A stretch of DNA of 64,000 bases from the NCBI RefSeq assembly GCF_001424345.1, contig NZ_LMPF01000022.1, forward strand, positions 437,129-501,128, written 5' to 3'. Positions 1 through 9,765 of this stretch are shown here, in pieces. Each line of letters opens with the position of its first letter. The stretch's first letter is position 1. A program made the translations under genes and the position numbers. Source of the DNA: Burkholderia sp. Leaf177. GTDB lineage: Bacteria > Pseudomonadota > Gammaproteobacteria > Burkholderiales > Burkholderiaceae. Under the pieces are notes generated by a model. That model had not been told where the DNA came from. It did not search any database and saw only the letters and a list, made by a program, of their open reading frames with translations.

Positions 1-107
1 TAATCTTCTGTATTGAGCGCGAGGCCCATGTGGAAGTCTGGCGCGTGCTCGACGGCAAGCGGGATATTCCGGCTTGGCTGGAAAGTAACGACGATGAGAC
101 TCATTGA
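1..107 (+). CDS. RelE/ParE-family toxin, C-terminal fragment (cut by window edge)
   Basis: The frame from base 3 to the TGA at 105-107 gives about 34 residues and is open to the window edge. It contains VEVWRVLDGKRDIPAWL, which resembles the C-terminus of RelE/ParE toxins of type II toxin-antitoxin systems (typically a V-x-R-V-L-H/D-G-x-R-D-I stretch). In that family the protein inhibits gyrase or cleaves ribosome-bound mRNA. The antitoxin gene would lie to the left, outside the window. The assignment rests on the tail alone. Confidence 0.6.
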   Translation, partial: IFCIEREAHVEVWRVLDGKRDIPAWLESNDDETH

Positions 108-738
108 CAGCCTCTGCACTACACCAGGTCCGTGAGGAGCATTCACGCACTTTCCCCTTTTGCCGCTTCATCGTGCATCTAACCGGCAGCACTCCCCGCC
201 ATGCGCAAACTGTCACGTCGCATTTCGGGGGTACCATATATCCGAACCAGTGCAGCGGCCCGCTGCACAAATTGATAAACCGCTAGCTTTAATACGCATA
301 GGAATGCGTACTATCGTTAAGGTGCATCTCCCACATATTATGTTCACTTCCGAAATTAGTGAACTGCAACAGCACCTACTCGAGGCGAGCGGGTCGCTGG
401 CCCGCCTCGACACAACGCAATCCGCTCGAACGACAAATGATGCCCGTTGAACGCTAATTTGAACTCTCGGCGCAAGGCGGAGGCGGTTTCCTTGTTTTGG
501 TCATTGACGAAGCGCGGGATATGAGTCTGCGCAAGTGACTGTGGCTCGTGGAGATTCACAGTCTTCTTGGGAAGCAGTGCGTGCGCTCGTGAGTATTTCT
601 GATCGCTTCGTTGCATTTCCTCGATGAACCACTCGGCACCGTGACAATGCAGCCATTCTATTTTTGATCTGCTGAGCAGACATTCGCCGATTTAAAACTA
701 AGGCCAAGACCCTACGCGCGTGTATTCATAGGTTTCGC
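108..738. other. intergenic stretch with two short dyads
   Basis: No convincing gene was seen. Two perfect short inverted repeats lie after the toxin tail: TGCAGCG-gcc-CGCTGCA at 251-267 and TACGCAT-agga-ATGCGTA at 293-310. Neither is followed by a T tract, so they look more like operator or RNA hairpin sites than intrinsic terminators. Confidence 0.4.
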
Positions 739-776
739 GACCCGTTCAATTTCGTTCAACGGGTCATTTTTTTTTT
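739..776 (+). terminator. intrinsic terminator-like hairpin
   Basis: An 8-bp perfect stem GACCCGTT (739-746) / AACGGGTC (758-765) with an 11-nt loop is followed by A and an unbroken run of T to base 776. This is a classical rho-independent terminator upstream of the TRAP operon. It would insulate that operon from the left-hand region. Confidence 0.8.
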
Positions 777-887
777 GAACTGGTGGCCGTTCGCTCCCCT
801 ATCTAAGCTGCCTGTATGTTTATGACGAGCGACTGGACGCTGCATCGAGCGCCCGCCGCGTCCGCCCATTCATTAATAGGATTCAAG

Positions 888-1877
888 ATGAACGGAATTA
901 AAAAACTGACTGCAATCCTCGCGTTTGCGACCACGTTGACGATGCAAACGCGCGCCTTCGCGGTGGAATGGGATTTTGCAAGCGCAAACGCACCTGGAAA
1001 TTATCAAACGAAACTGGACGAGAAGTTTGCAGCAGAAGTTGCTGCCGCCACGTCCAACGAAGTGAAGATCACGGTACATGCTGGTGGACAACTGGGGTTC
1101 AAGGGACCGGAGATGCTTGGCGTTATCCGCGATGGACTTGTCCCAACAGGAACGTTCATGTTTTCGCAGCAGGTCGGCATCTCGCCTGTGCTGGGTGCCG
1201 GCGCCCTGCCCTATCTGGTGTCGGGCTTTAATGAAATGAAAGTCTTCTGGACCATCGCGCGGCCAGTTTTCAACGCCGAATTCGCGAAGTTCAACCAGAA
1301 GCTGCTTGTCACCATCCCGTGGCCCGGGCAAAACGTCTTTGCCAAAACGGAGTTGTCGAGTCCGGACACGTTCAAGTCAATGAAAATCCGTACCACCGAC
1401 CGCAACGGTAGCGACTACTTCCGCACGCTGGGAGCATCGCCCGCGCAAATTCCCTGGGGCGAAGTCGTGCCCGCGCTGTCGACAGGCGTCATCAACAGCG
1501 TGTCCACATCGACCTCTTCCGCCGTCGACGGACAGTTCTGGGACTTCCAGAAAGTCTGCAACGTCGTCAACTGGCAATCGAATCTGGATGTGATCTCCGT
1601 CAATCTGGATGTCTGGAACAAGCTAAGCCCCAAAAACCAGAAGGCGATTGAAGCGGTCGCCGCGCGGCTCGAGCCGGAGTTCTGGAAAGCCGCGCAAGCA
1701 GAAGACGCGCGAAACTTCGAAACGCTCAAAGGCCGGGGAATGGAAATCTACTCGCCTCCGGCAGGCGTGCGCAGCGCCATGGCCGAAAAAGCCAAACCGA
1801 GCTGGACAGCCTATGAGCAATCGGTTCCCGCTGCAAAACCGCTGCTCGACCAGTACCTGAAAGCCGTCGGCAAATAA
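888..1877 (+). CDS. dctP: TRAP transporter substrate-binding protein (DctP family)
   Basis: A 329-residue periplasmic binding protein for a tripartite ATP-independent transporter. The ATG at 888 is preferred over the in-frame ATG at 816 because it starts directly with a typical Sec signal (MNGIKKLTAILAFATT, then a hydrophobic stretch and a cleavage site near AFA/V at about residue 24). The mature protein shows the DctP landmark around residues 160-210: an Arg in KIRTTDRN, then LGASPAQIPWGEVVPALSTG. It is the first gene of an operon with the small (DctQ) and large (DctM) permease genes. The substrate is not visible from sequence; the neighbouring hydantoinase genes suggest a cyclic amide or carboxylated N-heterocycle. 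Confidence 0.92.
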   Translation: MNGIKKLTAILAFATTLTMQTRAFAVEWDFASANAPGNYQTKLDEKFAAEVAAATSNEVKITVHAGGQLGFKGPEMLGVIRDGLVPTGTFMFSQQVGISPVLGAGALPYLVSGFNEMKVFWTIARPVFNAEFAKFNQKLLVTIPWPGQNVFAKTELSSPDTFKSMKIRTTDRNGSDYFRTLGASPAQIPWGEVVPALSTGVINSVSTSTSSAVDGQFWDFQKVCNVVNWQSNLDVISVNLDVWNKLSPKNQKAIEAVAARLEPEFWKAAQAEDARNFETLKGRGMEIYSPPAGVRSAMAEKAKPSWTAYEQSVPAAKPLLDQYLKAVGK

Positions 1878-1965
1878 TCAATTCTGGGCCGTGCTTGAGC
1901 ACGAATATGGCACGGATACGGGCCCGGATCCGGCCAGTACAAAGAGCTTAAGGCGGAGCGCTTCA

Positions 1966-2544
1966 ATGGAAAACATCGATACACACGTCCCGGTAGCCAA
2001 CTCGCGAGTACGCCTGCTGATTCAGCGGGCGCTCCTTGCAATCGATACGGTGGCAAAGCTGGATGGCTGGCTGGGCGCGCTATGCCTGTTTCTTCTCTGC
2101 CTTCTGATGATTGCGGGCATTGTCGTCAGAACGCTGTCGAGCGCGGTGAGCTGGCTGCCGAAGGACATTCCGATTGCATGGGAGTACAGCTCCTATCTGA
2201 TGGCCGTGACCTTCACATTCGGCGCCGCGCTCACGCTTCGAGCCGGCGGACATATCCGGGTCAGGGTGTTCTTGTCGAATGCCTCGCCCGCAGTCGTGAC
2301 TGCGCTCGAATGCATCTCGAGTGCCGCCGGCCTCGCCTTCGCCACGTTTTTCACCGCTGCAATGACGCACTTTTCGTACAGGGCGTATGCCATCGACGAA
2401 CGTTCGCTTGCCAGCAATACGCCGTTGTGGATACCGGAAGCGCTCGTCGCGTTCGGCGCAATGCTGCTCGCCTTGCAGTTGCTCGCGCGTCTTGGCCAGC
2501 TCTTTCTCGGCGAGCCGGTCGAAGACAAAAACATGGTTCGCTGA
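1966..2544 (+). CDS. dctQ: TRAP transporter small permease (DctQ family)
   Basis: A 192-residue inner-membrane protein with four hydrophobic helices, the usual DctQ architecture. The ATG at 1966 is chosen because AAGGCGGAG lies just upstream; the longer frame from 1891 adds a polar stretch with no support. The WEYSSYLMAVTFTFGAALTLRAGGHIRV segment (discontinuous landmarks WEY and GGHIRV) is characteristic of DctQ. It lies 88 bases after dctP and 33 bases before dctM, so it is cotranscribed. DctQ couples the binding protein to the large permease in Na+-driven uptake. Confidence 0.9.
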   Translation: MENIDTHVPVANSRVRLLIQRALLAIDTVAKLDGWLGALCLFLLCLLMIAGIVVRTLSSAVSWLPKDIPIAWEYSSYLMAVTFTFGAALTLRAGGHIRVRVFLSNASPAVVTALECISSAAGLAFATFFTAAMTHFSYRAYAIDERSLASNTPLWIPEALVAFGAMLLALQLLARLGQLFLGEPVEDKNMVR

Positions 2545-2577
2545 TCGCGGACGGCACACCACAGACAGAGGTCGGAT

Positions 2578-3882
2578 ATGGCAATGATATTGACGACGAT
2601 GGGCGTGCTGCTGTTCGGCGGATTGTCCATCGGCATCTGGGTCGGGCTGACCCTTGCAATCACAGGTTCGCTGACGCTGTTCATCTTCAAGTCGATTCCC
2701 GTGGACCGGCTGGTCGCCCAGTACGCGTGGAACATCATGACGACGCAGGAGCTGCTGGCGCTGCCGCTTTTCATCGTGATGGGCGAGATCTTGTTTCGCA
2801 CCCGCATCTCGACATCGCTCTTCAAGGGACTCGCGCCATGGGCGAGTTTGTTGCCGGGCAAGCTGCTGCATTCGAATGTCATCGGATGCTCGATCTTCGC
2901 CGCGATCTCCGGTTCGTCCGCGGCGACCACGCAGATCGTCGGACGGGTCACGCTGGCCGAGCTGGACAGGCGTCACTATGACCGGCGTATTTCGATGGGC
3001 AGCCTGGCCGGCGCGGGCACGCTCGGCTTTCTGGTGCCGCCATCGAACATCATGATTGTGTATGGCGTGCTCGCGCAGGTCTCCGTACTCAAACTATTCG
3101 CCGCTGGACTAGTTCCCGCGATCCTTCTTGCGTTGTGCTTCATGGTGTGGATCATGATCCACACCACGTTAGACAAGAGCCTGATTCCCGAAGAAGAAAG
3201 CCTCAGCACCTTGCCGTGGAGCGAACGCTGGGCGTCGCTCCGACATCTGGCGCCGGTGTCGCTATTGATCCTGGCGGTGCTGGGAAGCATGTACGGCGGG
3301 CTGGTCACGCCTTCCGAAGCCGCAGCGGCGGGCGTGGTCGGCGCGCTTGGAATTGCAGGGTTTCAGAGAGATTTGAGCCTTGCGAAACTCAAGGAAGTCG
3401 GACTGGGTGCGGTGAAGACCTGCTCGATGATCGCGCTGATCATCCTGGGTGCGTCAATTCTGGGAAGCGCCTCCGCATTTCTTGGCGTGGGTCAGGCAGC
3501 CGCGAGCTTCGTGCATGAACTGCACCTCTCGCCATTCGCCCTGCTGTTCGTGCTGTTCCTCGGCTATATCCTGCTCGGCTCGTTTCTCGAGGGCTTTTCG
3601 ATCATCGTGATTACGCTCCCAATCGTATTACCGATGGTGGTAGCGGCCGGCTTCAACGCAATCTGGTTTGGCATCTTTCTAGTGATCGCAGTCGAGATCG
3701 TGCAGGTGCATCCGCCAATAGGCTTCAATCTTTTCGTGATCCAGGGCATCACGGGCGAGAAGCTGTCGGTCATCACCAAAGCCACGCTGCCTTATCTTGC
3801 GTTGCTCATCTTGTTCGGCATCACCTTGATTCTGTTTCCGGAGATTGCGCTCTGGTTGCCCGAACACCTTGGCATGAAGTGA
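2578..3882 (+). CDS. dctM: TRAP transporter large permease (DctM family)
   Basis: A 434-residue, very hydrophobic protein with the length and roughly 12-helix pattern of DctM subunits. Family landmarks include PLFIVMGEILF near residue 62, the repeated GSSAATTQIVG/GTLGFLVPPSNIMIVYG region (in short pieces) and a C-terminal VHPPIGFNLFVIQGI. It is the transport channel of the TRAP system encoded with the two preceding genes. The stop at 3882 is followed by a 69-base gap before the hydantoinase A gene on the same strand. Confidence 0.95.
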   Translation: MAMILTTMGVLLFGGLSIGIWVGLTLAITGSLTLFIFKSIPVDRLVAQYAWNIMTTQELLALPLFIVMGEILFRTRISTSLFKGLAPWASLLPGKLLHSNVIGCSIFAAISGSSAATTQIVGRVTLAELDRRHYDRRISMGSLAGAGTLGFLVPPSNIMIVYGVLAQVSVLKLFAAGLVPAILLALCFMVWIMIHTTLDKSLIPEEESLSTLPWSERWASLRHLAPVSLLILAVLGSMYGGLVTPSEAAAAGVVGALGIAGFQRDLSLAKLKEVGLGAVKTCSMIALIILGASILGSASAFLGVGQAAASFVHELHLSPFALLFVLFLGYILLGSFLEGFSIIVITLPIVLPMVVAAGFNAIWFGIFLVIAVEIVQVHPPIGFNLFVIQGITGEKLSVITKATLPYLALLILFGITLILFPEIALWLPEHLGMK

Positions 3883-3951
3883 GCGTTCGTGGTTCGAGTT
3901 AGAGACTCACGCCGCCACGCGGTTGTTTATCGCAGTTGAAAGGGAAAAATA

Positions 3952-6069
3952 ATGACGTCAAGGTTTGCTGTTTCAGTTGATATCGGCGGAACGTTCACAG
4001 ACTTTGTCGTGCTCGACAGCGCGAAGAGGAAAGTGACGACAGCCAAGGTGCTAAGCACACCGCACCGCTCGGAGGAAGCGATCTTCTCCGGTTTCGAGCA
4101 TCTGCGAGAGCAGTCGGAACTGGATCTGGCGGATTGCGATGTCTTTCTGCATGCCACCACGGTGATCACCAACGCCGTCATTGAACGGCGGGGACATGAC
4201 TTCATCCTGCTTCACACGGAAGGATTTGGCACGACACTCGAAACTGGCCGCGAGCACCGCTACAACGTATCGAATCTCAGGCTGGCATTTCCGAAGCCGC
4301 TGACCCGGCACCGGCTCAAGATACCGGTCCGCGAACGTATCGCGCATACGGGCAAGCTCGTGCAGCAACCAGACAAGACCGCATTGATCGGCGATGTTCG
4401 CCGTCTGGTCGACGCAACCGGCATTCGCAACTTCGCCATCTGTTTCCTGCACGCGTTTCAGAATCCGGAGAACGAGCAACGCGTGGAACACTGGCTCACT
4501 GAAGCATTTCCGGATGCGGTCATCTCGACATCCAGCGCGCTAGCGCCGCGATCCGGCGAATACGAACGCTGGATGACCTGCGCCGTCAACGCATTTACCA
4601 AGCCGTTGCTTGCGCAATACGTGAAGCGTCTGGACGAAGGCGTGCGCGACAGGGGTTTCGCGGGCCGGCTGATGATGATGACGTCGTCCGGCCTTCCCCT
4701 TCCGATCGACCATTGCGTGCATGCGCCCGTTCGTTTGATTGAGTCCGGGCCCGCAGCGGGCGTGCTTGCCGCGCGGGAGATTGCTGCCCGCAATGCACCG
4801 GAAGGCAACGACGCGCAACACCCTACGGTGCTCGCCTATGACATGGGCGGAACGACCGCGAAAGGCGCGTTTCTCATCGAAGGCAAAGTCGATGTACATG
4901 CCGGTCTTGAAGTGGCACGCGAGGGCGCATTCGAAGCCGGCAGCGGTTTCCCGTTGATGATTCCCGCGCTCGATCTGATCGAGATTGGCGCGGGAGGTGG
5001 CAGCATCGCGGAGGTCGATGAGCGCGGCGCAATTTCCGTCGGGCCTCGAAGCGCAGGGGCGGCGCCCGGTCCCGCCTGTTATGCGCGAGGCGGGCTGGCT
5101 GCAACCGTCACTGACGCGAATCTTTTTCTGGGCTTCCTTGGCGAAGAAAACTTCCGCAACAGCGGCATCGATGCGTCACGAGCCGAAGCGAAGCGCGCCA
5201 TCCACGACAACATCGCCGCACGCCTCGATATTCCGGTGGAGCGAGCGGCAATCGGCGTTCATCGCACGATCAACGAGAACGTCGCGCGCGCGTTTCGCGT
5301 TCACGCGGCCGAGCTTGGCGTCGACTATCGCAGGGCGACGCTGGTCTGCACCGGCGGCTCGTCGCCAGTGCACGCGTTGCCTATTGCGCGGCTGTTGTCG
5401 ATTCGCCGGGTGATCTTTCCGTTCGCCGCGGGCGTTGCATCGGCGATGGGCCAGTTTGCGAGCAGCGAAGGCATCGTCCTGCAGCAAACGCGAAAAAGGA
5501 ATTTTGCCGAAGTCGACCGTGACACGATCGCGCGCGAGGTCGATCAACTCGTGCAAGCGGAACCGTATGCAAGGCAACTGGTGGAAACGGGCGCGCGAAC
5601 GGTCGTGAAACTTGGCATGCGCTACGAAGGACAGGATTCCGAAGTAACGGTCGATATCTCCGATGCGGATGGTTTTCCGGACACGGGCACGATCCGCGAG
5701 CGCTTCTTCGACGCCTACAAAGAGATTTTCGGACTGAGCTTCGCGAACTACGGCATCGAGATCAGCACGTGGATCGTGGAAGTCTCGCTGCCGGACCAGC
5801 TCAAGTCGGTCCGCGAGTTGACTTACGATGCCCTGACGCCATCGGCGAAACCGGAGAAGAACCCGCGCTCGTGCTACATCAGCTCCGACGAAACGCAGAC
5901 CGAGGAATGGACCGAAGTCCCGGTCTTCAACCGCTACGCATTGCAGGCCGGCTGGACCCATGCGGGTCCAGCGCTGATAGAAGAGAACGATACGACCATT
6001 TATATTCCCGCGTACGCCCGCGTTCAGGTGGCGGCAACGCTGGATCTCATTGCGGAGATCAAGCCGTGA
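3952..6069 (+). CDS. hyuA: hydantoinase/oxoprolinase family protein, subunit A
   Basis: A 705-residue ATP-dependent ring-opening subunit of the hydantoinase A / 5-oxoprolinase family. The N-terminal nucleotide site VDIGGTFTDFVV (residues 8-19) and a second phosphate loop YDMGGTTAKG near residue 300 are intact, and the length is normal for the family. These enzymes use ATP to hydrolyse cyclic amides such as N-methylhydantoin, 5-oxoproline or related lactams, together with subunit B. The stop overlaps the GTG start of the B gene by the bases GTGA, which implies translational coupling. The exact substrate cannot be read from sequence; acetone-carboxylase-like members share the fold and are an alternative. 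Confidence 0.92.
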   Translation: MTSRFAVSVDIGGTFTDFVVLDSAKRKVTTAKVLSTPHRSEEAIFSGFEHLREQSELDLADCDVFLHATTVITNAVIERRGHDFILLHTEGFGTTLETGREHRYNVSNLRLAFPKPLTRHRLKIPVRERIAHTGKLVQQPDKTALIGDVRRLVDATGIRNFAICFLHAFQNPENEQRVEHWLTEAFPDAVISTSSALAPRSGEYERWMTCAVNAFTKPLLAQYVKRLDEGVRDRGFAGRLMMMTSSGLPLPIDHCVHAPVRLIESGPAAGVLAAREIAARNAPEGNDAQHPTVLAYDMGGTTAKGAFLIEGKVDVHAGLEVAREGAFEAGSGFPLMIPALDLIEIGAGGGSIAEVDERGAISVGPRSAGAAPGPACYARGGLAATVTDANLFLGFLGEENFRNSGIDASRAEAKRAIHDNIAARLDIPVERAAIGVHRTINENVARAFRVHAAELGVDYRRATLVCTGGSSPVHALPIARLLSIRRVIFPFAAGVASAMGQFASSEGIVLQQTRKRNFAEVDRDTIAREVDQLVQAEPYARQLVETGARTVVKLGMRYEGQDSEVTVDISDADGFPDTGTIRERFFDAYKEIFGLSFANYGIEISTWIVEVSLPDQLKSVRELTYDALTPSAKPEKNPRSCYISSDETQTEEWTEVPVFNRYALQAGWTHAGPALIEENDTTIYIPAYARVQVAATLDLIAEIKP

Positions 6070-7760
6070 CAGCTATATCAAGCATGGACCCGGTGGACGC
6101 CGGCATTATCTGGTCACGCTTTGTTTCCGTGGCCGACGAAATGGTCTCGGCCATGGAACGGACTGCATTTTCCACCATGGTGCGGGCGAGCGGCGATTTT
6201 TCGTGCATGTTGTTCGATGCGCGCGGCAAGCTGATCGCTCAGGGCGCGACAAGCGTGCCGTCATTCACGGGAACGGGTCCAAGCACACTCGGGCACATGC
6301 TCGAAGCGTTCAACGCGGCCGAACTGCAGGACGGCGATATCGTGGTGACCAACGATCCGTGGATTGGAACGGGCCATACGTTCGATATCAACGTGATGAA
6401 GCCCATCTTTTTCCATGGCGCGATCGTGGGCTTCTGTCTGACCGTATCGCATTTGGCGGACGTGGGCGGCGTGGGCATGGGATCGGTGGCACGGGACGTT
6501 TATGAAGAAGGCTTTTCGCTTCCACCCGTCAAGCTCTTTCAGGCCGGCGTCGAGAATCGCTTCGTGATCGACTTCATCCGGCATAACGTGCGCACGGTCG
6601 ACTACGTGCTGGGCGACATCTACTGCAATGTGGCCGCCTGCAACGTGGGCGCGCAGGGCCTGATCAAGATTCTTGCCGAGCACAGGCTGTCGAGCACCAT
6701 CGATGCAGCCGATGCCATCTTCGCGCTCACGCGCAAGTCGATCATCGCGAAGCTGGAAGCAATGCCGAAAGGTCGATACACGGCCACGATCCCGGTTGAA
6801 GGCGGCGGCGATTTTCCGGACATCTCGCTGTCGGTCGCCGTCACGCTGGACGATACGGGCTTTGGCTACGACTTCGCCGGAACAGACCCGGTCGTGGGCC
6901 GCGGTGTCAACGTGCCGCTCTGCTATACGCGCGCATTTTGCTACTTCTGCACGAAAGTGCTTGTCGCGCCCAACATTCCGAACAACCAGGCCATCCTCGA
7001 TTTCGTCACCATCCAGGCGCCCGATAATTGCATTCTCAATGCGCTCAGGCCCAACCCCACGGGTGCGCGTCACGTGTTCGGACATTTTGTCGGTCCGCTG
7101 ATTTTCAATGCGCTCGCCGATGCCTTCCCGCACGACGTGCAAGCCGATTCCGGCATGGTGTTTCAGATGAACCTTCGCGGCCAGACGCGCGCGGGCAAGC
7201 ACTATTCGTCGATCTATTTCTCGGCGGGCGGATACGGTGCATTGCTGGGCTACGATGGCCGCGCGGCATTGCCGGCACCGGCCAATATCATCGGCGGATC
7301 GGTCGAGTTCTGGGAGCAGCAGCTCGACTGCACATTCCTCAAGAAGGAAGTCCTGGAAAACACCGGCGGCGCGGGGGAATTTCAAGGCGGCAACGGGCAG
7401 GTCTTTGCCATCCGGAACGACACGGGGCATCCGCTCGAAGCGTCGTTCATGGCATCGCGCACGCGCATTGCCGCCAAGGGATTCGCGGGCGCCAATGCGG
7501 GCGCGCACCGGCTTGTGCTCGTAGATGGCGTCGAGACCGATCCCAAGGCACGCGTGCTGATTCCGCAAGGGGGTATCGTGGAGATTCGCGATGCGGGCGG
7601 TGGCGGATTTGGTGACCCCGATCTGCGTTCGTCCGACAAAATCAAAGCGGACCTCGAAGCCGGTTTGATCAGCGAACGGTTCGTGGAAGCGCATTATCCA
7701 AAACAATCGCGTCAGATCGAATTGGCGGAGCATGCGGGCGCTTCTCGCGCGACTTTTTGA
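6066..7760 (+). CDS. hyuB: hydantoinase B/oxoprolinase family protein
   Basis: A 564-residue partner of the A subunit. The GTG at 6066 overlaps the A-subunit TGA (GTGA); an ATG at 6084 is the alternative start. Family landmarks are the early MERTAFSTMVRASGDFSC stretch, VVTNDPWIGTGHTFDI near residue 95, and the C-terminal GGGGFGDP, typical of HyuB. With subunit A it forms the ATP-dependent hydrolase of cyclic amides. The gene is intact and cotranscribed with the TRAP transporter, so uptake and first catabolic step appear linked. Confidence 0.92.
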   Translation: MTAISSMDPVDAGIIWSRFVSVADEMVSAMERTAFSTMVRASGDFSCMLFDARGKLIAQGATSVPSFTGTGPSTLGHMLEAFNAAELQDGDIVVTNDPWIGTGHTFDINVMKPIFFHGAIVGFCLTVSHLADVGGVGMGSVARDVYEEGFSLPPVKLFQAGVENRFVIDFIRHNVRTVDYVLGDIYCNVAACNVGAQGLIKILAEHRLSSTIDAADAIFALTRKSIIAKLEAMPKGRYTATIPVEGGGDFPDISLSVAVTLDDTGFGYDFAGTDPVVGRGVNVPLCYTRAFCYFCTKVLVAPNIPNNQAILDFVTIQAPDNCILNALRPNPTGARHVFGHFVGPLIFNALADAFPHDVQADSGMVFQMNLRGQTRAGKHYSSIYFSAGGYGALLGYDGRAALPAPANIIGGSVEFWEQQLDCTFLKKEVLENTGGAGEFQGGNGQVFAIRNDTGHPLEASFMASRTRIAAKGFAGANAGAHRLVLVDGVETDPKARVLIPQGGIVEIRDAGGGGFGDPDLRSSDKIKADLEAGLISERFVEAHYPKQSRQIELAEHAGASRATF

Positions 7761-7794
7761 AAACGGTCTGACTCAAACATGAAGAGGGAACGAC

Positions 7795-8682
7795 ATGAAT
7801 GGCGTGACAGAACTGGGCGGCAAGACATTCAAGCGGCGCTTCGTGCGGAGCGGTGACATCCGCTTTCATATGGTCGATGGCGGTGTGGGACCGACTGTTG
7901 TGCTGATCGCGGGCTTTCCGCAAACTGCTTACGCGTGGCGTCGTGTTCAACCCTTGCTGGCCGGCGCGTATCGCACCATTGCAATCGATCTGCCGGGCCA
8001 GGGTTATTCCGACAAGCCAACGGACGGCTACGACACACAGACGGCCGCCCGTCGTATCCATGATCTCTTGCAGCAATTGAGCGTGGGCCGGCACTTCTAT
8101 GTGGGGCACGACATTGGATCGTGGATTGCGTACCCGTACGCTCACGATTACGCCGCGGATCTGGACGGCATCGTTTTTATCGACGGCAATATTCCCGGCA
8201 TTACGCTCAAGGCAGAGGTCTCGGTCACCGCGCCGTCGAACTGGAAAAGCTGGCACTTTCTGTTCAACGCGGTGGACGATCTTCCCGAGGCGTTGATCGC
8301 GGGCCGAGAGCGCATTCTGATCGAATGGTTCTTTAACCGCAAAACCGCCAACGCAATGGCCACGTTCGAACCCGCCGACGTCGATCAATACGTCAAAGCC
8401 TATGCATCTCCCGGCGGCCTGCGCGGCATGCTCGGTTATTACCGGGCCGTCGAAGAAGACATGCGCCAGAATCAGAAGCTCTTTGCCAACCGGATCAAGC
8501 CGCCCGTCCTCGCGCTTGGCGGCGACGTAGGCAGCGCGCCGACAATCCACGAGTTGATGAAGCCACTTTGCGAGAACCTTCAGGGCGGCGTGATCGAGGA
8601 CTGCGGACACTACATTCCCGAAGAGCAACCTGAGGCGCTCGCAGCCGAACTGATGCGCTTCTTCAACGGGTGTCTCGGATGA
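7795..8682 (+). CDS. alpha/beta hydrolase (epoxide-hydrolase-like)
   Basis: A 295-residue alpha/beta-fold hydrolase. It starts at an ATG behind AAGAGGGAA, 34 bases after hyuB. The oxyanion loop is the GFPQ in VLIAGFPQTAYAWR, and the nucleophile elbow reads GHDIGSW, so the nucleophile is Asp rather than Ser. This places it with epoxide hydrolases and haloacid/haloalkane-type enzymes. The catalytic His is in DCGHYIPEEQPE near the C-terminus. In this operon it may process a ring-opened or side-chain-bearing product of the hydantoinase, but that is inference. Confidence 0.88.
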   Translation: MNGVTELGGKTFKRRFVRSGDIRFHMVDGGVGPTVVLIAGFPQTAYAWRRVQPLLAGAYRTIAIDLPGQGYSDKPTDGYDTQTAARRIHDLLQQLSVGRHFYVGHDIGSWIAYPYAHDYAADLDGIVFIDGNIPGITLKAEVSVTAPSNWKSWHFLFNAVDDLPEALIAGRERILIEWFFNRKTANAMATFEPADVDQYVKAYASPGGLRGMLGYYRAVEEDMRQNQKLFANRIKPPVLALGGDVGSAPTIHELMKPLCENLQGGVIEDCGHYIPEEQPEALAAELMRFFNGCLG

Positions 8683-8732
8683 TTTTTTGAAACGCGCTAT
8701 GCTGGCCGTCATGCAAAGCAACGGGAGGTCGA

Positions 8733-9737
8733 ATGACAGCCGGTTCGAAAAAGCAGGTTCCCGGCGATGCCGATTCATCGCCGGATTTACCGTCTCACGC
8801 GTCGCCTGAATCGCCTGCATCGCCTGAATCGCGTCGTGCCCGTTTCCCGCCGCTCAAGTCGCTGATAGCGTTCGAAGCAGCCGCCCGTCATGGCAGCTTC
8901 ACCCAGGGCGCAGATGAAATCGGCATCACGACTTCAGCGGTCAGCCATCACATCCAGCAGATCGAGGATTTTCTCGGCGTGCCGCTATTCCAGCGTCACG
9001 CCGGGCGCGCCGTGGTAACCGTGGCAGGCCGAACCTATGCGCGCGAACTGGAGAAAGCTTTCGGGCTGATCGCCAATGCAACGAGCCTGATTGCGCCACG
9101 ATCATGGGGAGGCGATCTTTCCATCGCCGTGCCGAACAGTTTCTCAGTGAAATGGCTGCAACCGCGTTTGCGAACCTTTCTCAAGGCCAACCCGCTTTTC
9201 AGGGTCCGACTCGCCACGCTGCACACGCATGAGCTCGACGCCAATCGTTATGATATTGCCATTGCGCATGGCCCTCAGACGCCGGGACTCAAGCTCGCCG
9301 AGCCGCTACTGATCGAGCGGCTCAGGCCGCTGTGCAGTCCGCAACTCGTCCAGGAACTAAATCTCAAAAGTCCCAAGGATCTCGCCAAGGCAACGCTCAT
9401 TCATTCGAACAATCCGCTGAACTGGGTGGAGTACTTCCGGCGCATCGGCAACTTTGTCGTCAAGCCGGCTCACGATCTCTGGCTCGATCGTTCGGCGATG
9501 GCAGTAGAGGCCGCCGTGGAGGGGCTGGGCGTGGTGCTGGAGAGCGAGATTATCGCGGAAGAAGAGTTGCGCGATGGCAGGTTGATCGAACCGTTTCCTG
9601 ATCTGAAATTCAGCGTCGAAAACATTTCCTACTACTTGCTGCGGTCCTCGAGTTTGCGCAATTCCGCCGAGGCGGCTGTGTTCGAAAAATGGCTGCGTGC
9701 CGAGCTTGAACTCGCCAATCTGCGCACGATGGTCTGA
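8733..9737 (+). CDS. LysR-family transcriptional regulator (GcvA-like)
   Basis: A 334-residue LTTR with the start at ATG 8733 behind GGGAGG. A 40-residue polar leader (SPESPASPES repeat) precedes the winged-helix domain, which begins RFPPLKSLIAFEAAARHGSF and contains TSAVSHHIQQIEDFLG (recognition helix region). The C-terminal two thirds match the LysR effector-binding fold. The GcvA-like R-x-P-P-L-x-S-L-x-A-F-E-A-A-A-R signature is clear. It is the last gene of the TRAP-hydantoinase operon (50 bases after the hydrolase) and is the best candidate regulator of that operon and of the convergent one. Confidence 0.92.
   Translation: MTAGSKKQVPGDADSSPDLPSHASPESPASPESRRARFPPLKSLIAFEAAARHGSFTQGADEIGITTSAVSHHIQQIEDFLGVPLFQRHAGRAVVTVAGRTYARELEKAFGLIANATSLIAPRSWGGDLSIAVPNSFSVKWLQPRLRTFLKANPLFRVRLATLHTHELDANRYDIAIAHGPQTPGLKLAEPLLIERLRPLCSPQLVQELNLKSPKDLAKATLIHSNNPLNWVEYFRRIGNFVVKPAHDLWLDRSAMAVEAAVEGLGVVLESEIIAEEELRDGRLIEPFPDLKFSVENISYYLLRSSSLRNSAEAAVFEKWLRAELELANLRTMV
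8802..8828 (+). repeat. 9-bp tandem repeat in LysR leader
   Basis: Three head-to-tail units TCGCCTGAA / TCGCCTGCA / TCGCCTGAA encode SPE-SPA-SPE in the N-terminal leader of the LysR gene, with a degenerate fourth unit following. In-frame copy changes would alter only the leader length. Confidence 0.75.
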
Positions 9738-9765
9738 AACAGATGGCACGCGCACGCCGCTGGCA

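Noticed and set aside
816..887. Upstream start for the DctP gene
   Set aside because: It would place 24 polar residues in front of a perfect signal peptide; the start at 888 is better.
2080..2981. Paired frames of about 300 codons on both strands over dctQ and dctM
   Set aside because: Both are low-complexity Arg-rich shadows; the membrane proteins in the other frame are clear.
6261..7733. A 490-codon minus-strand frame
   Set aside because: It lies entirely antisense to hyuB, is rich in Arg/His/Asp and shows no fold; a shadow of a high-GC gene.
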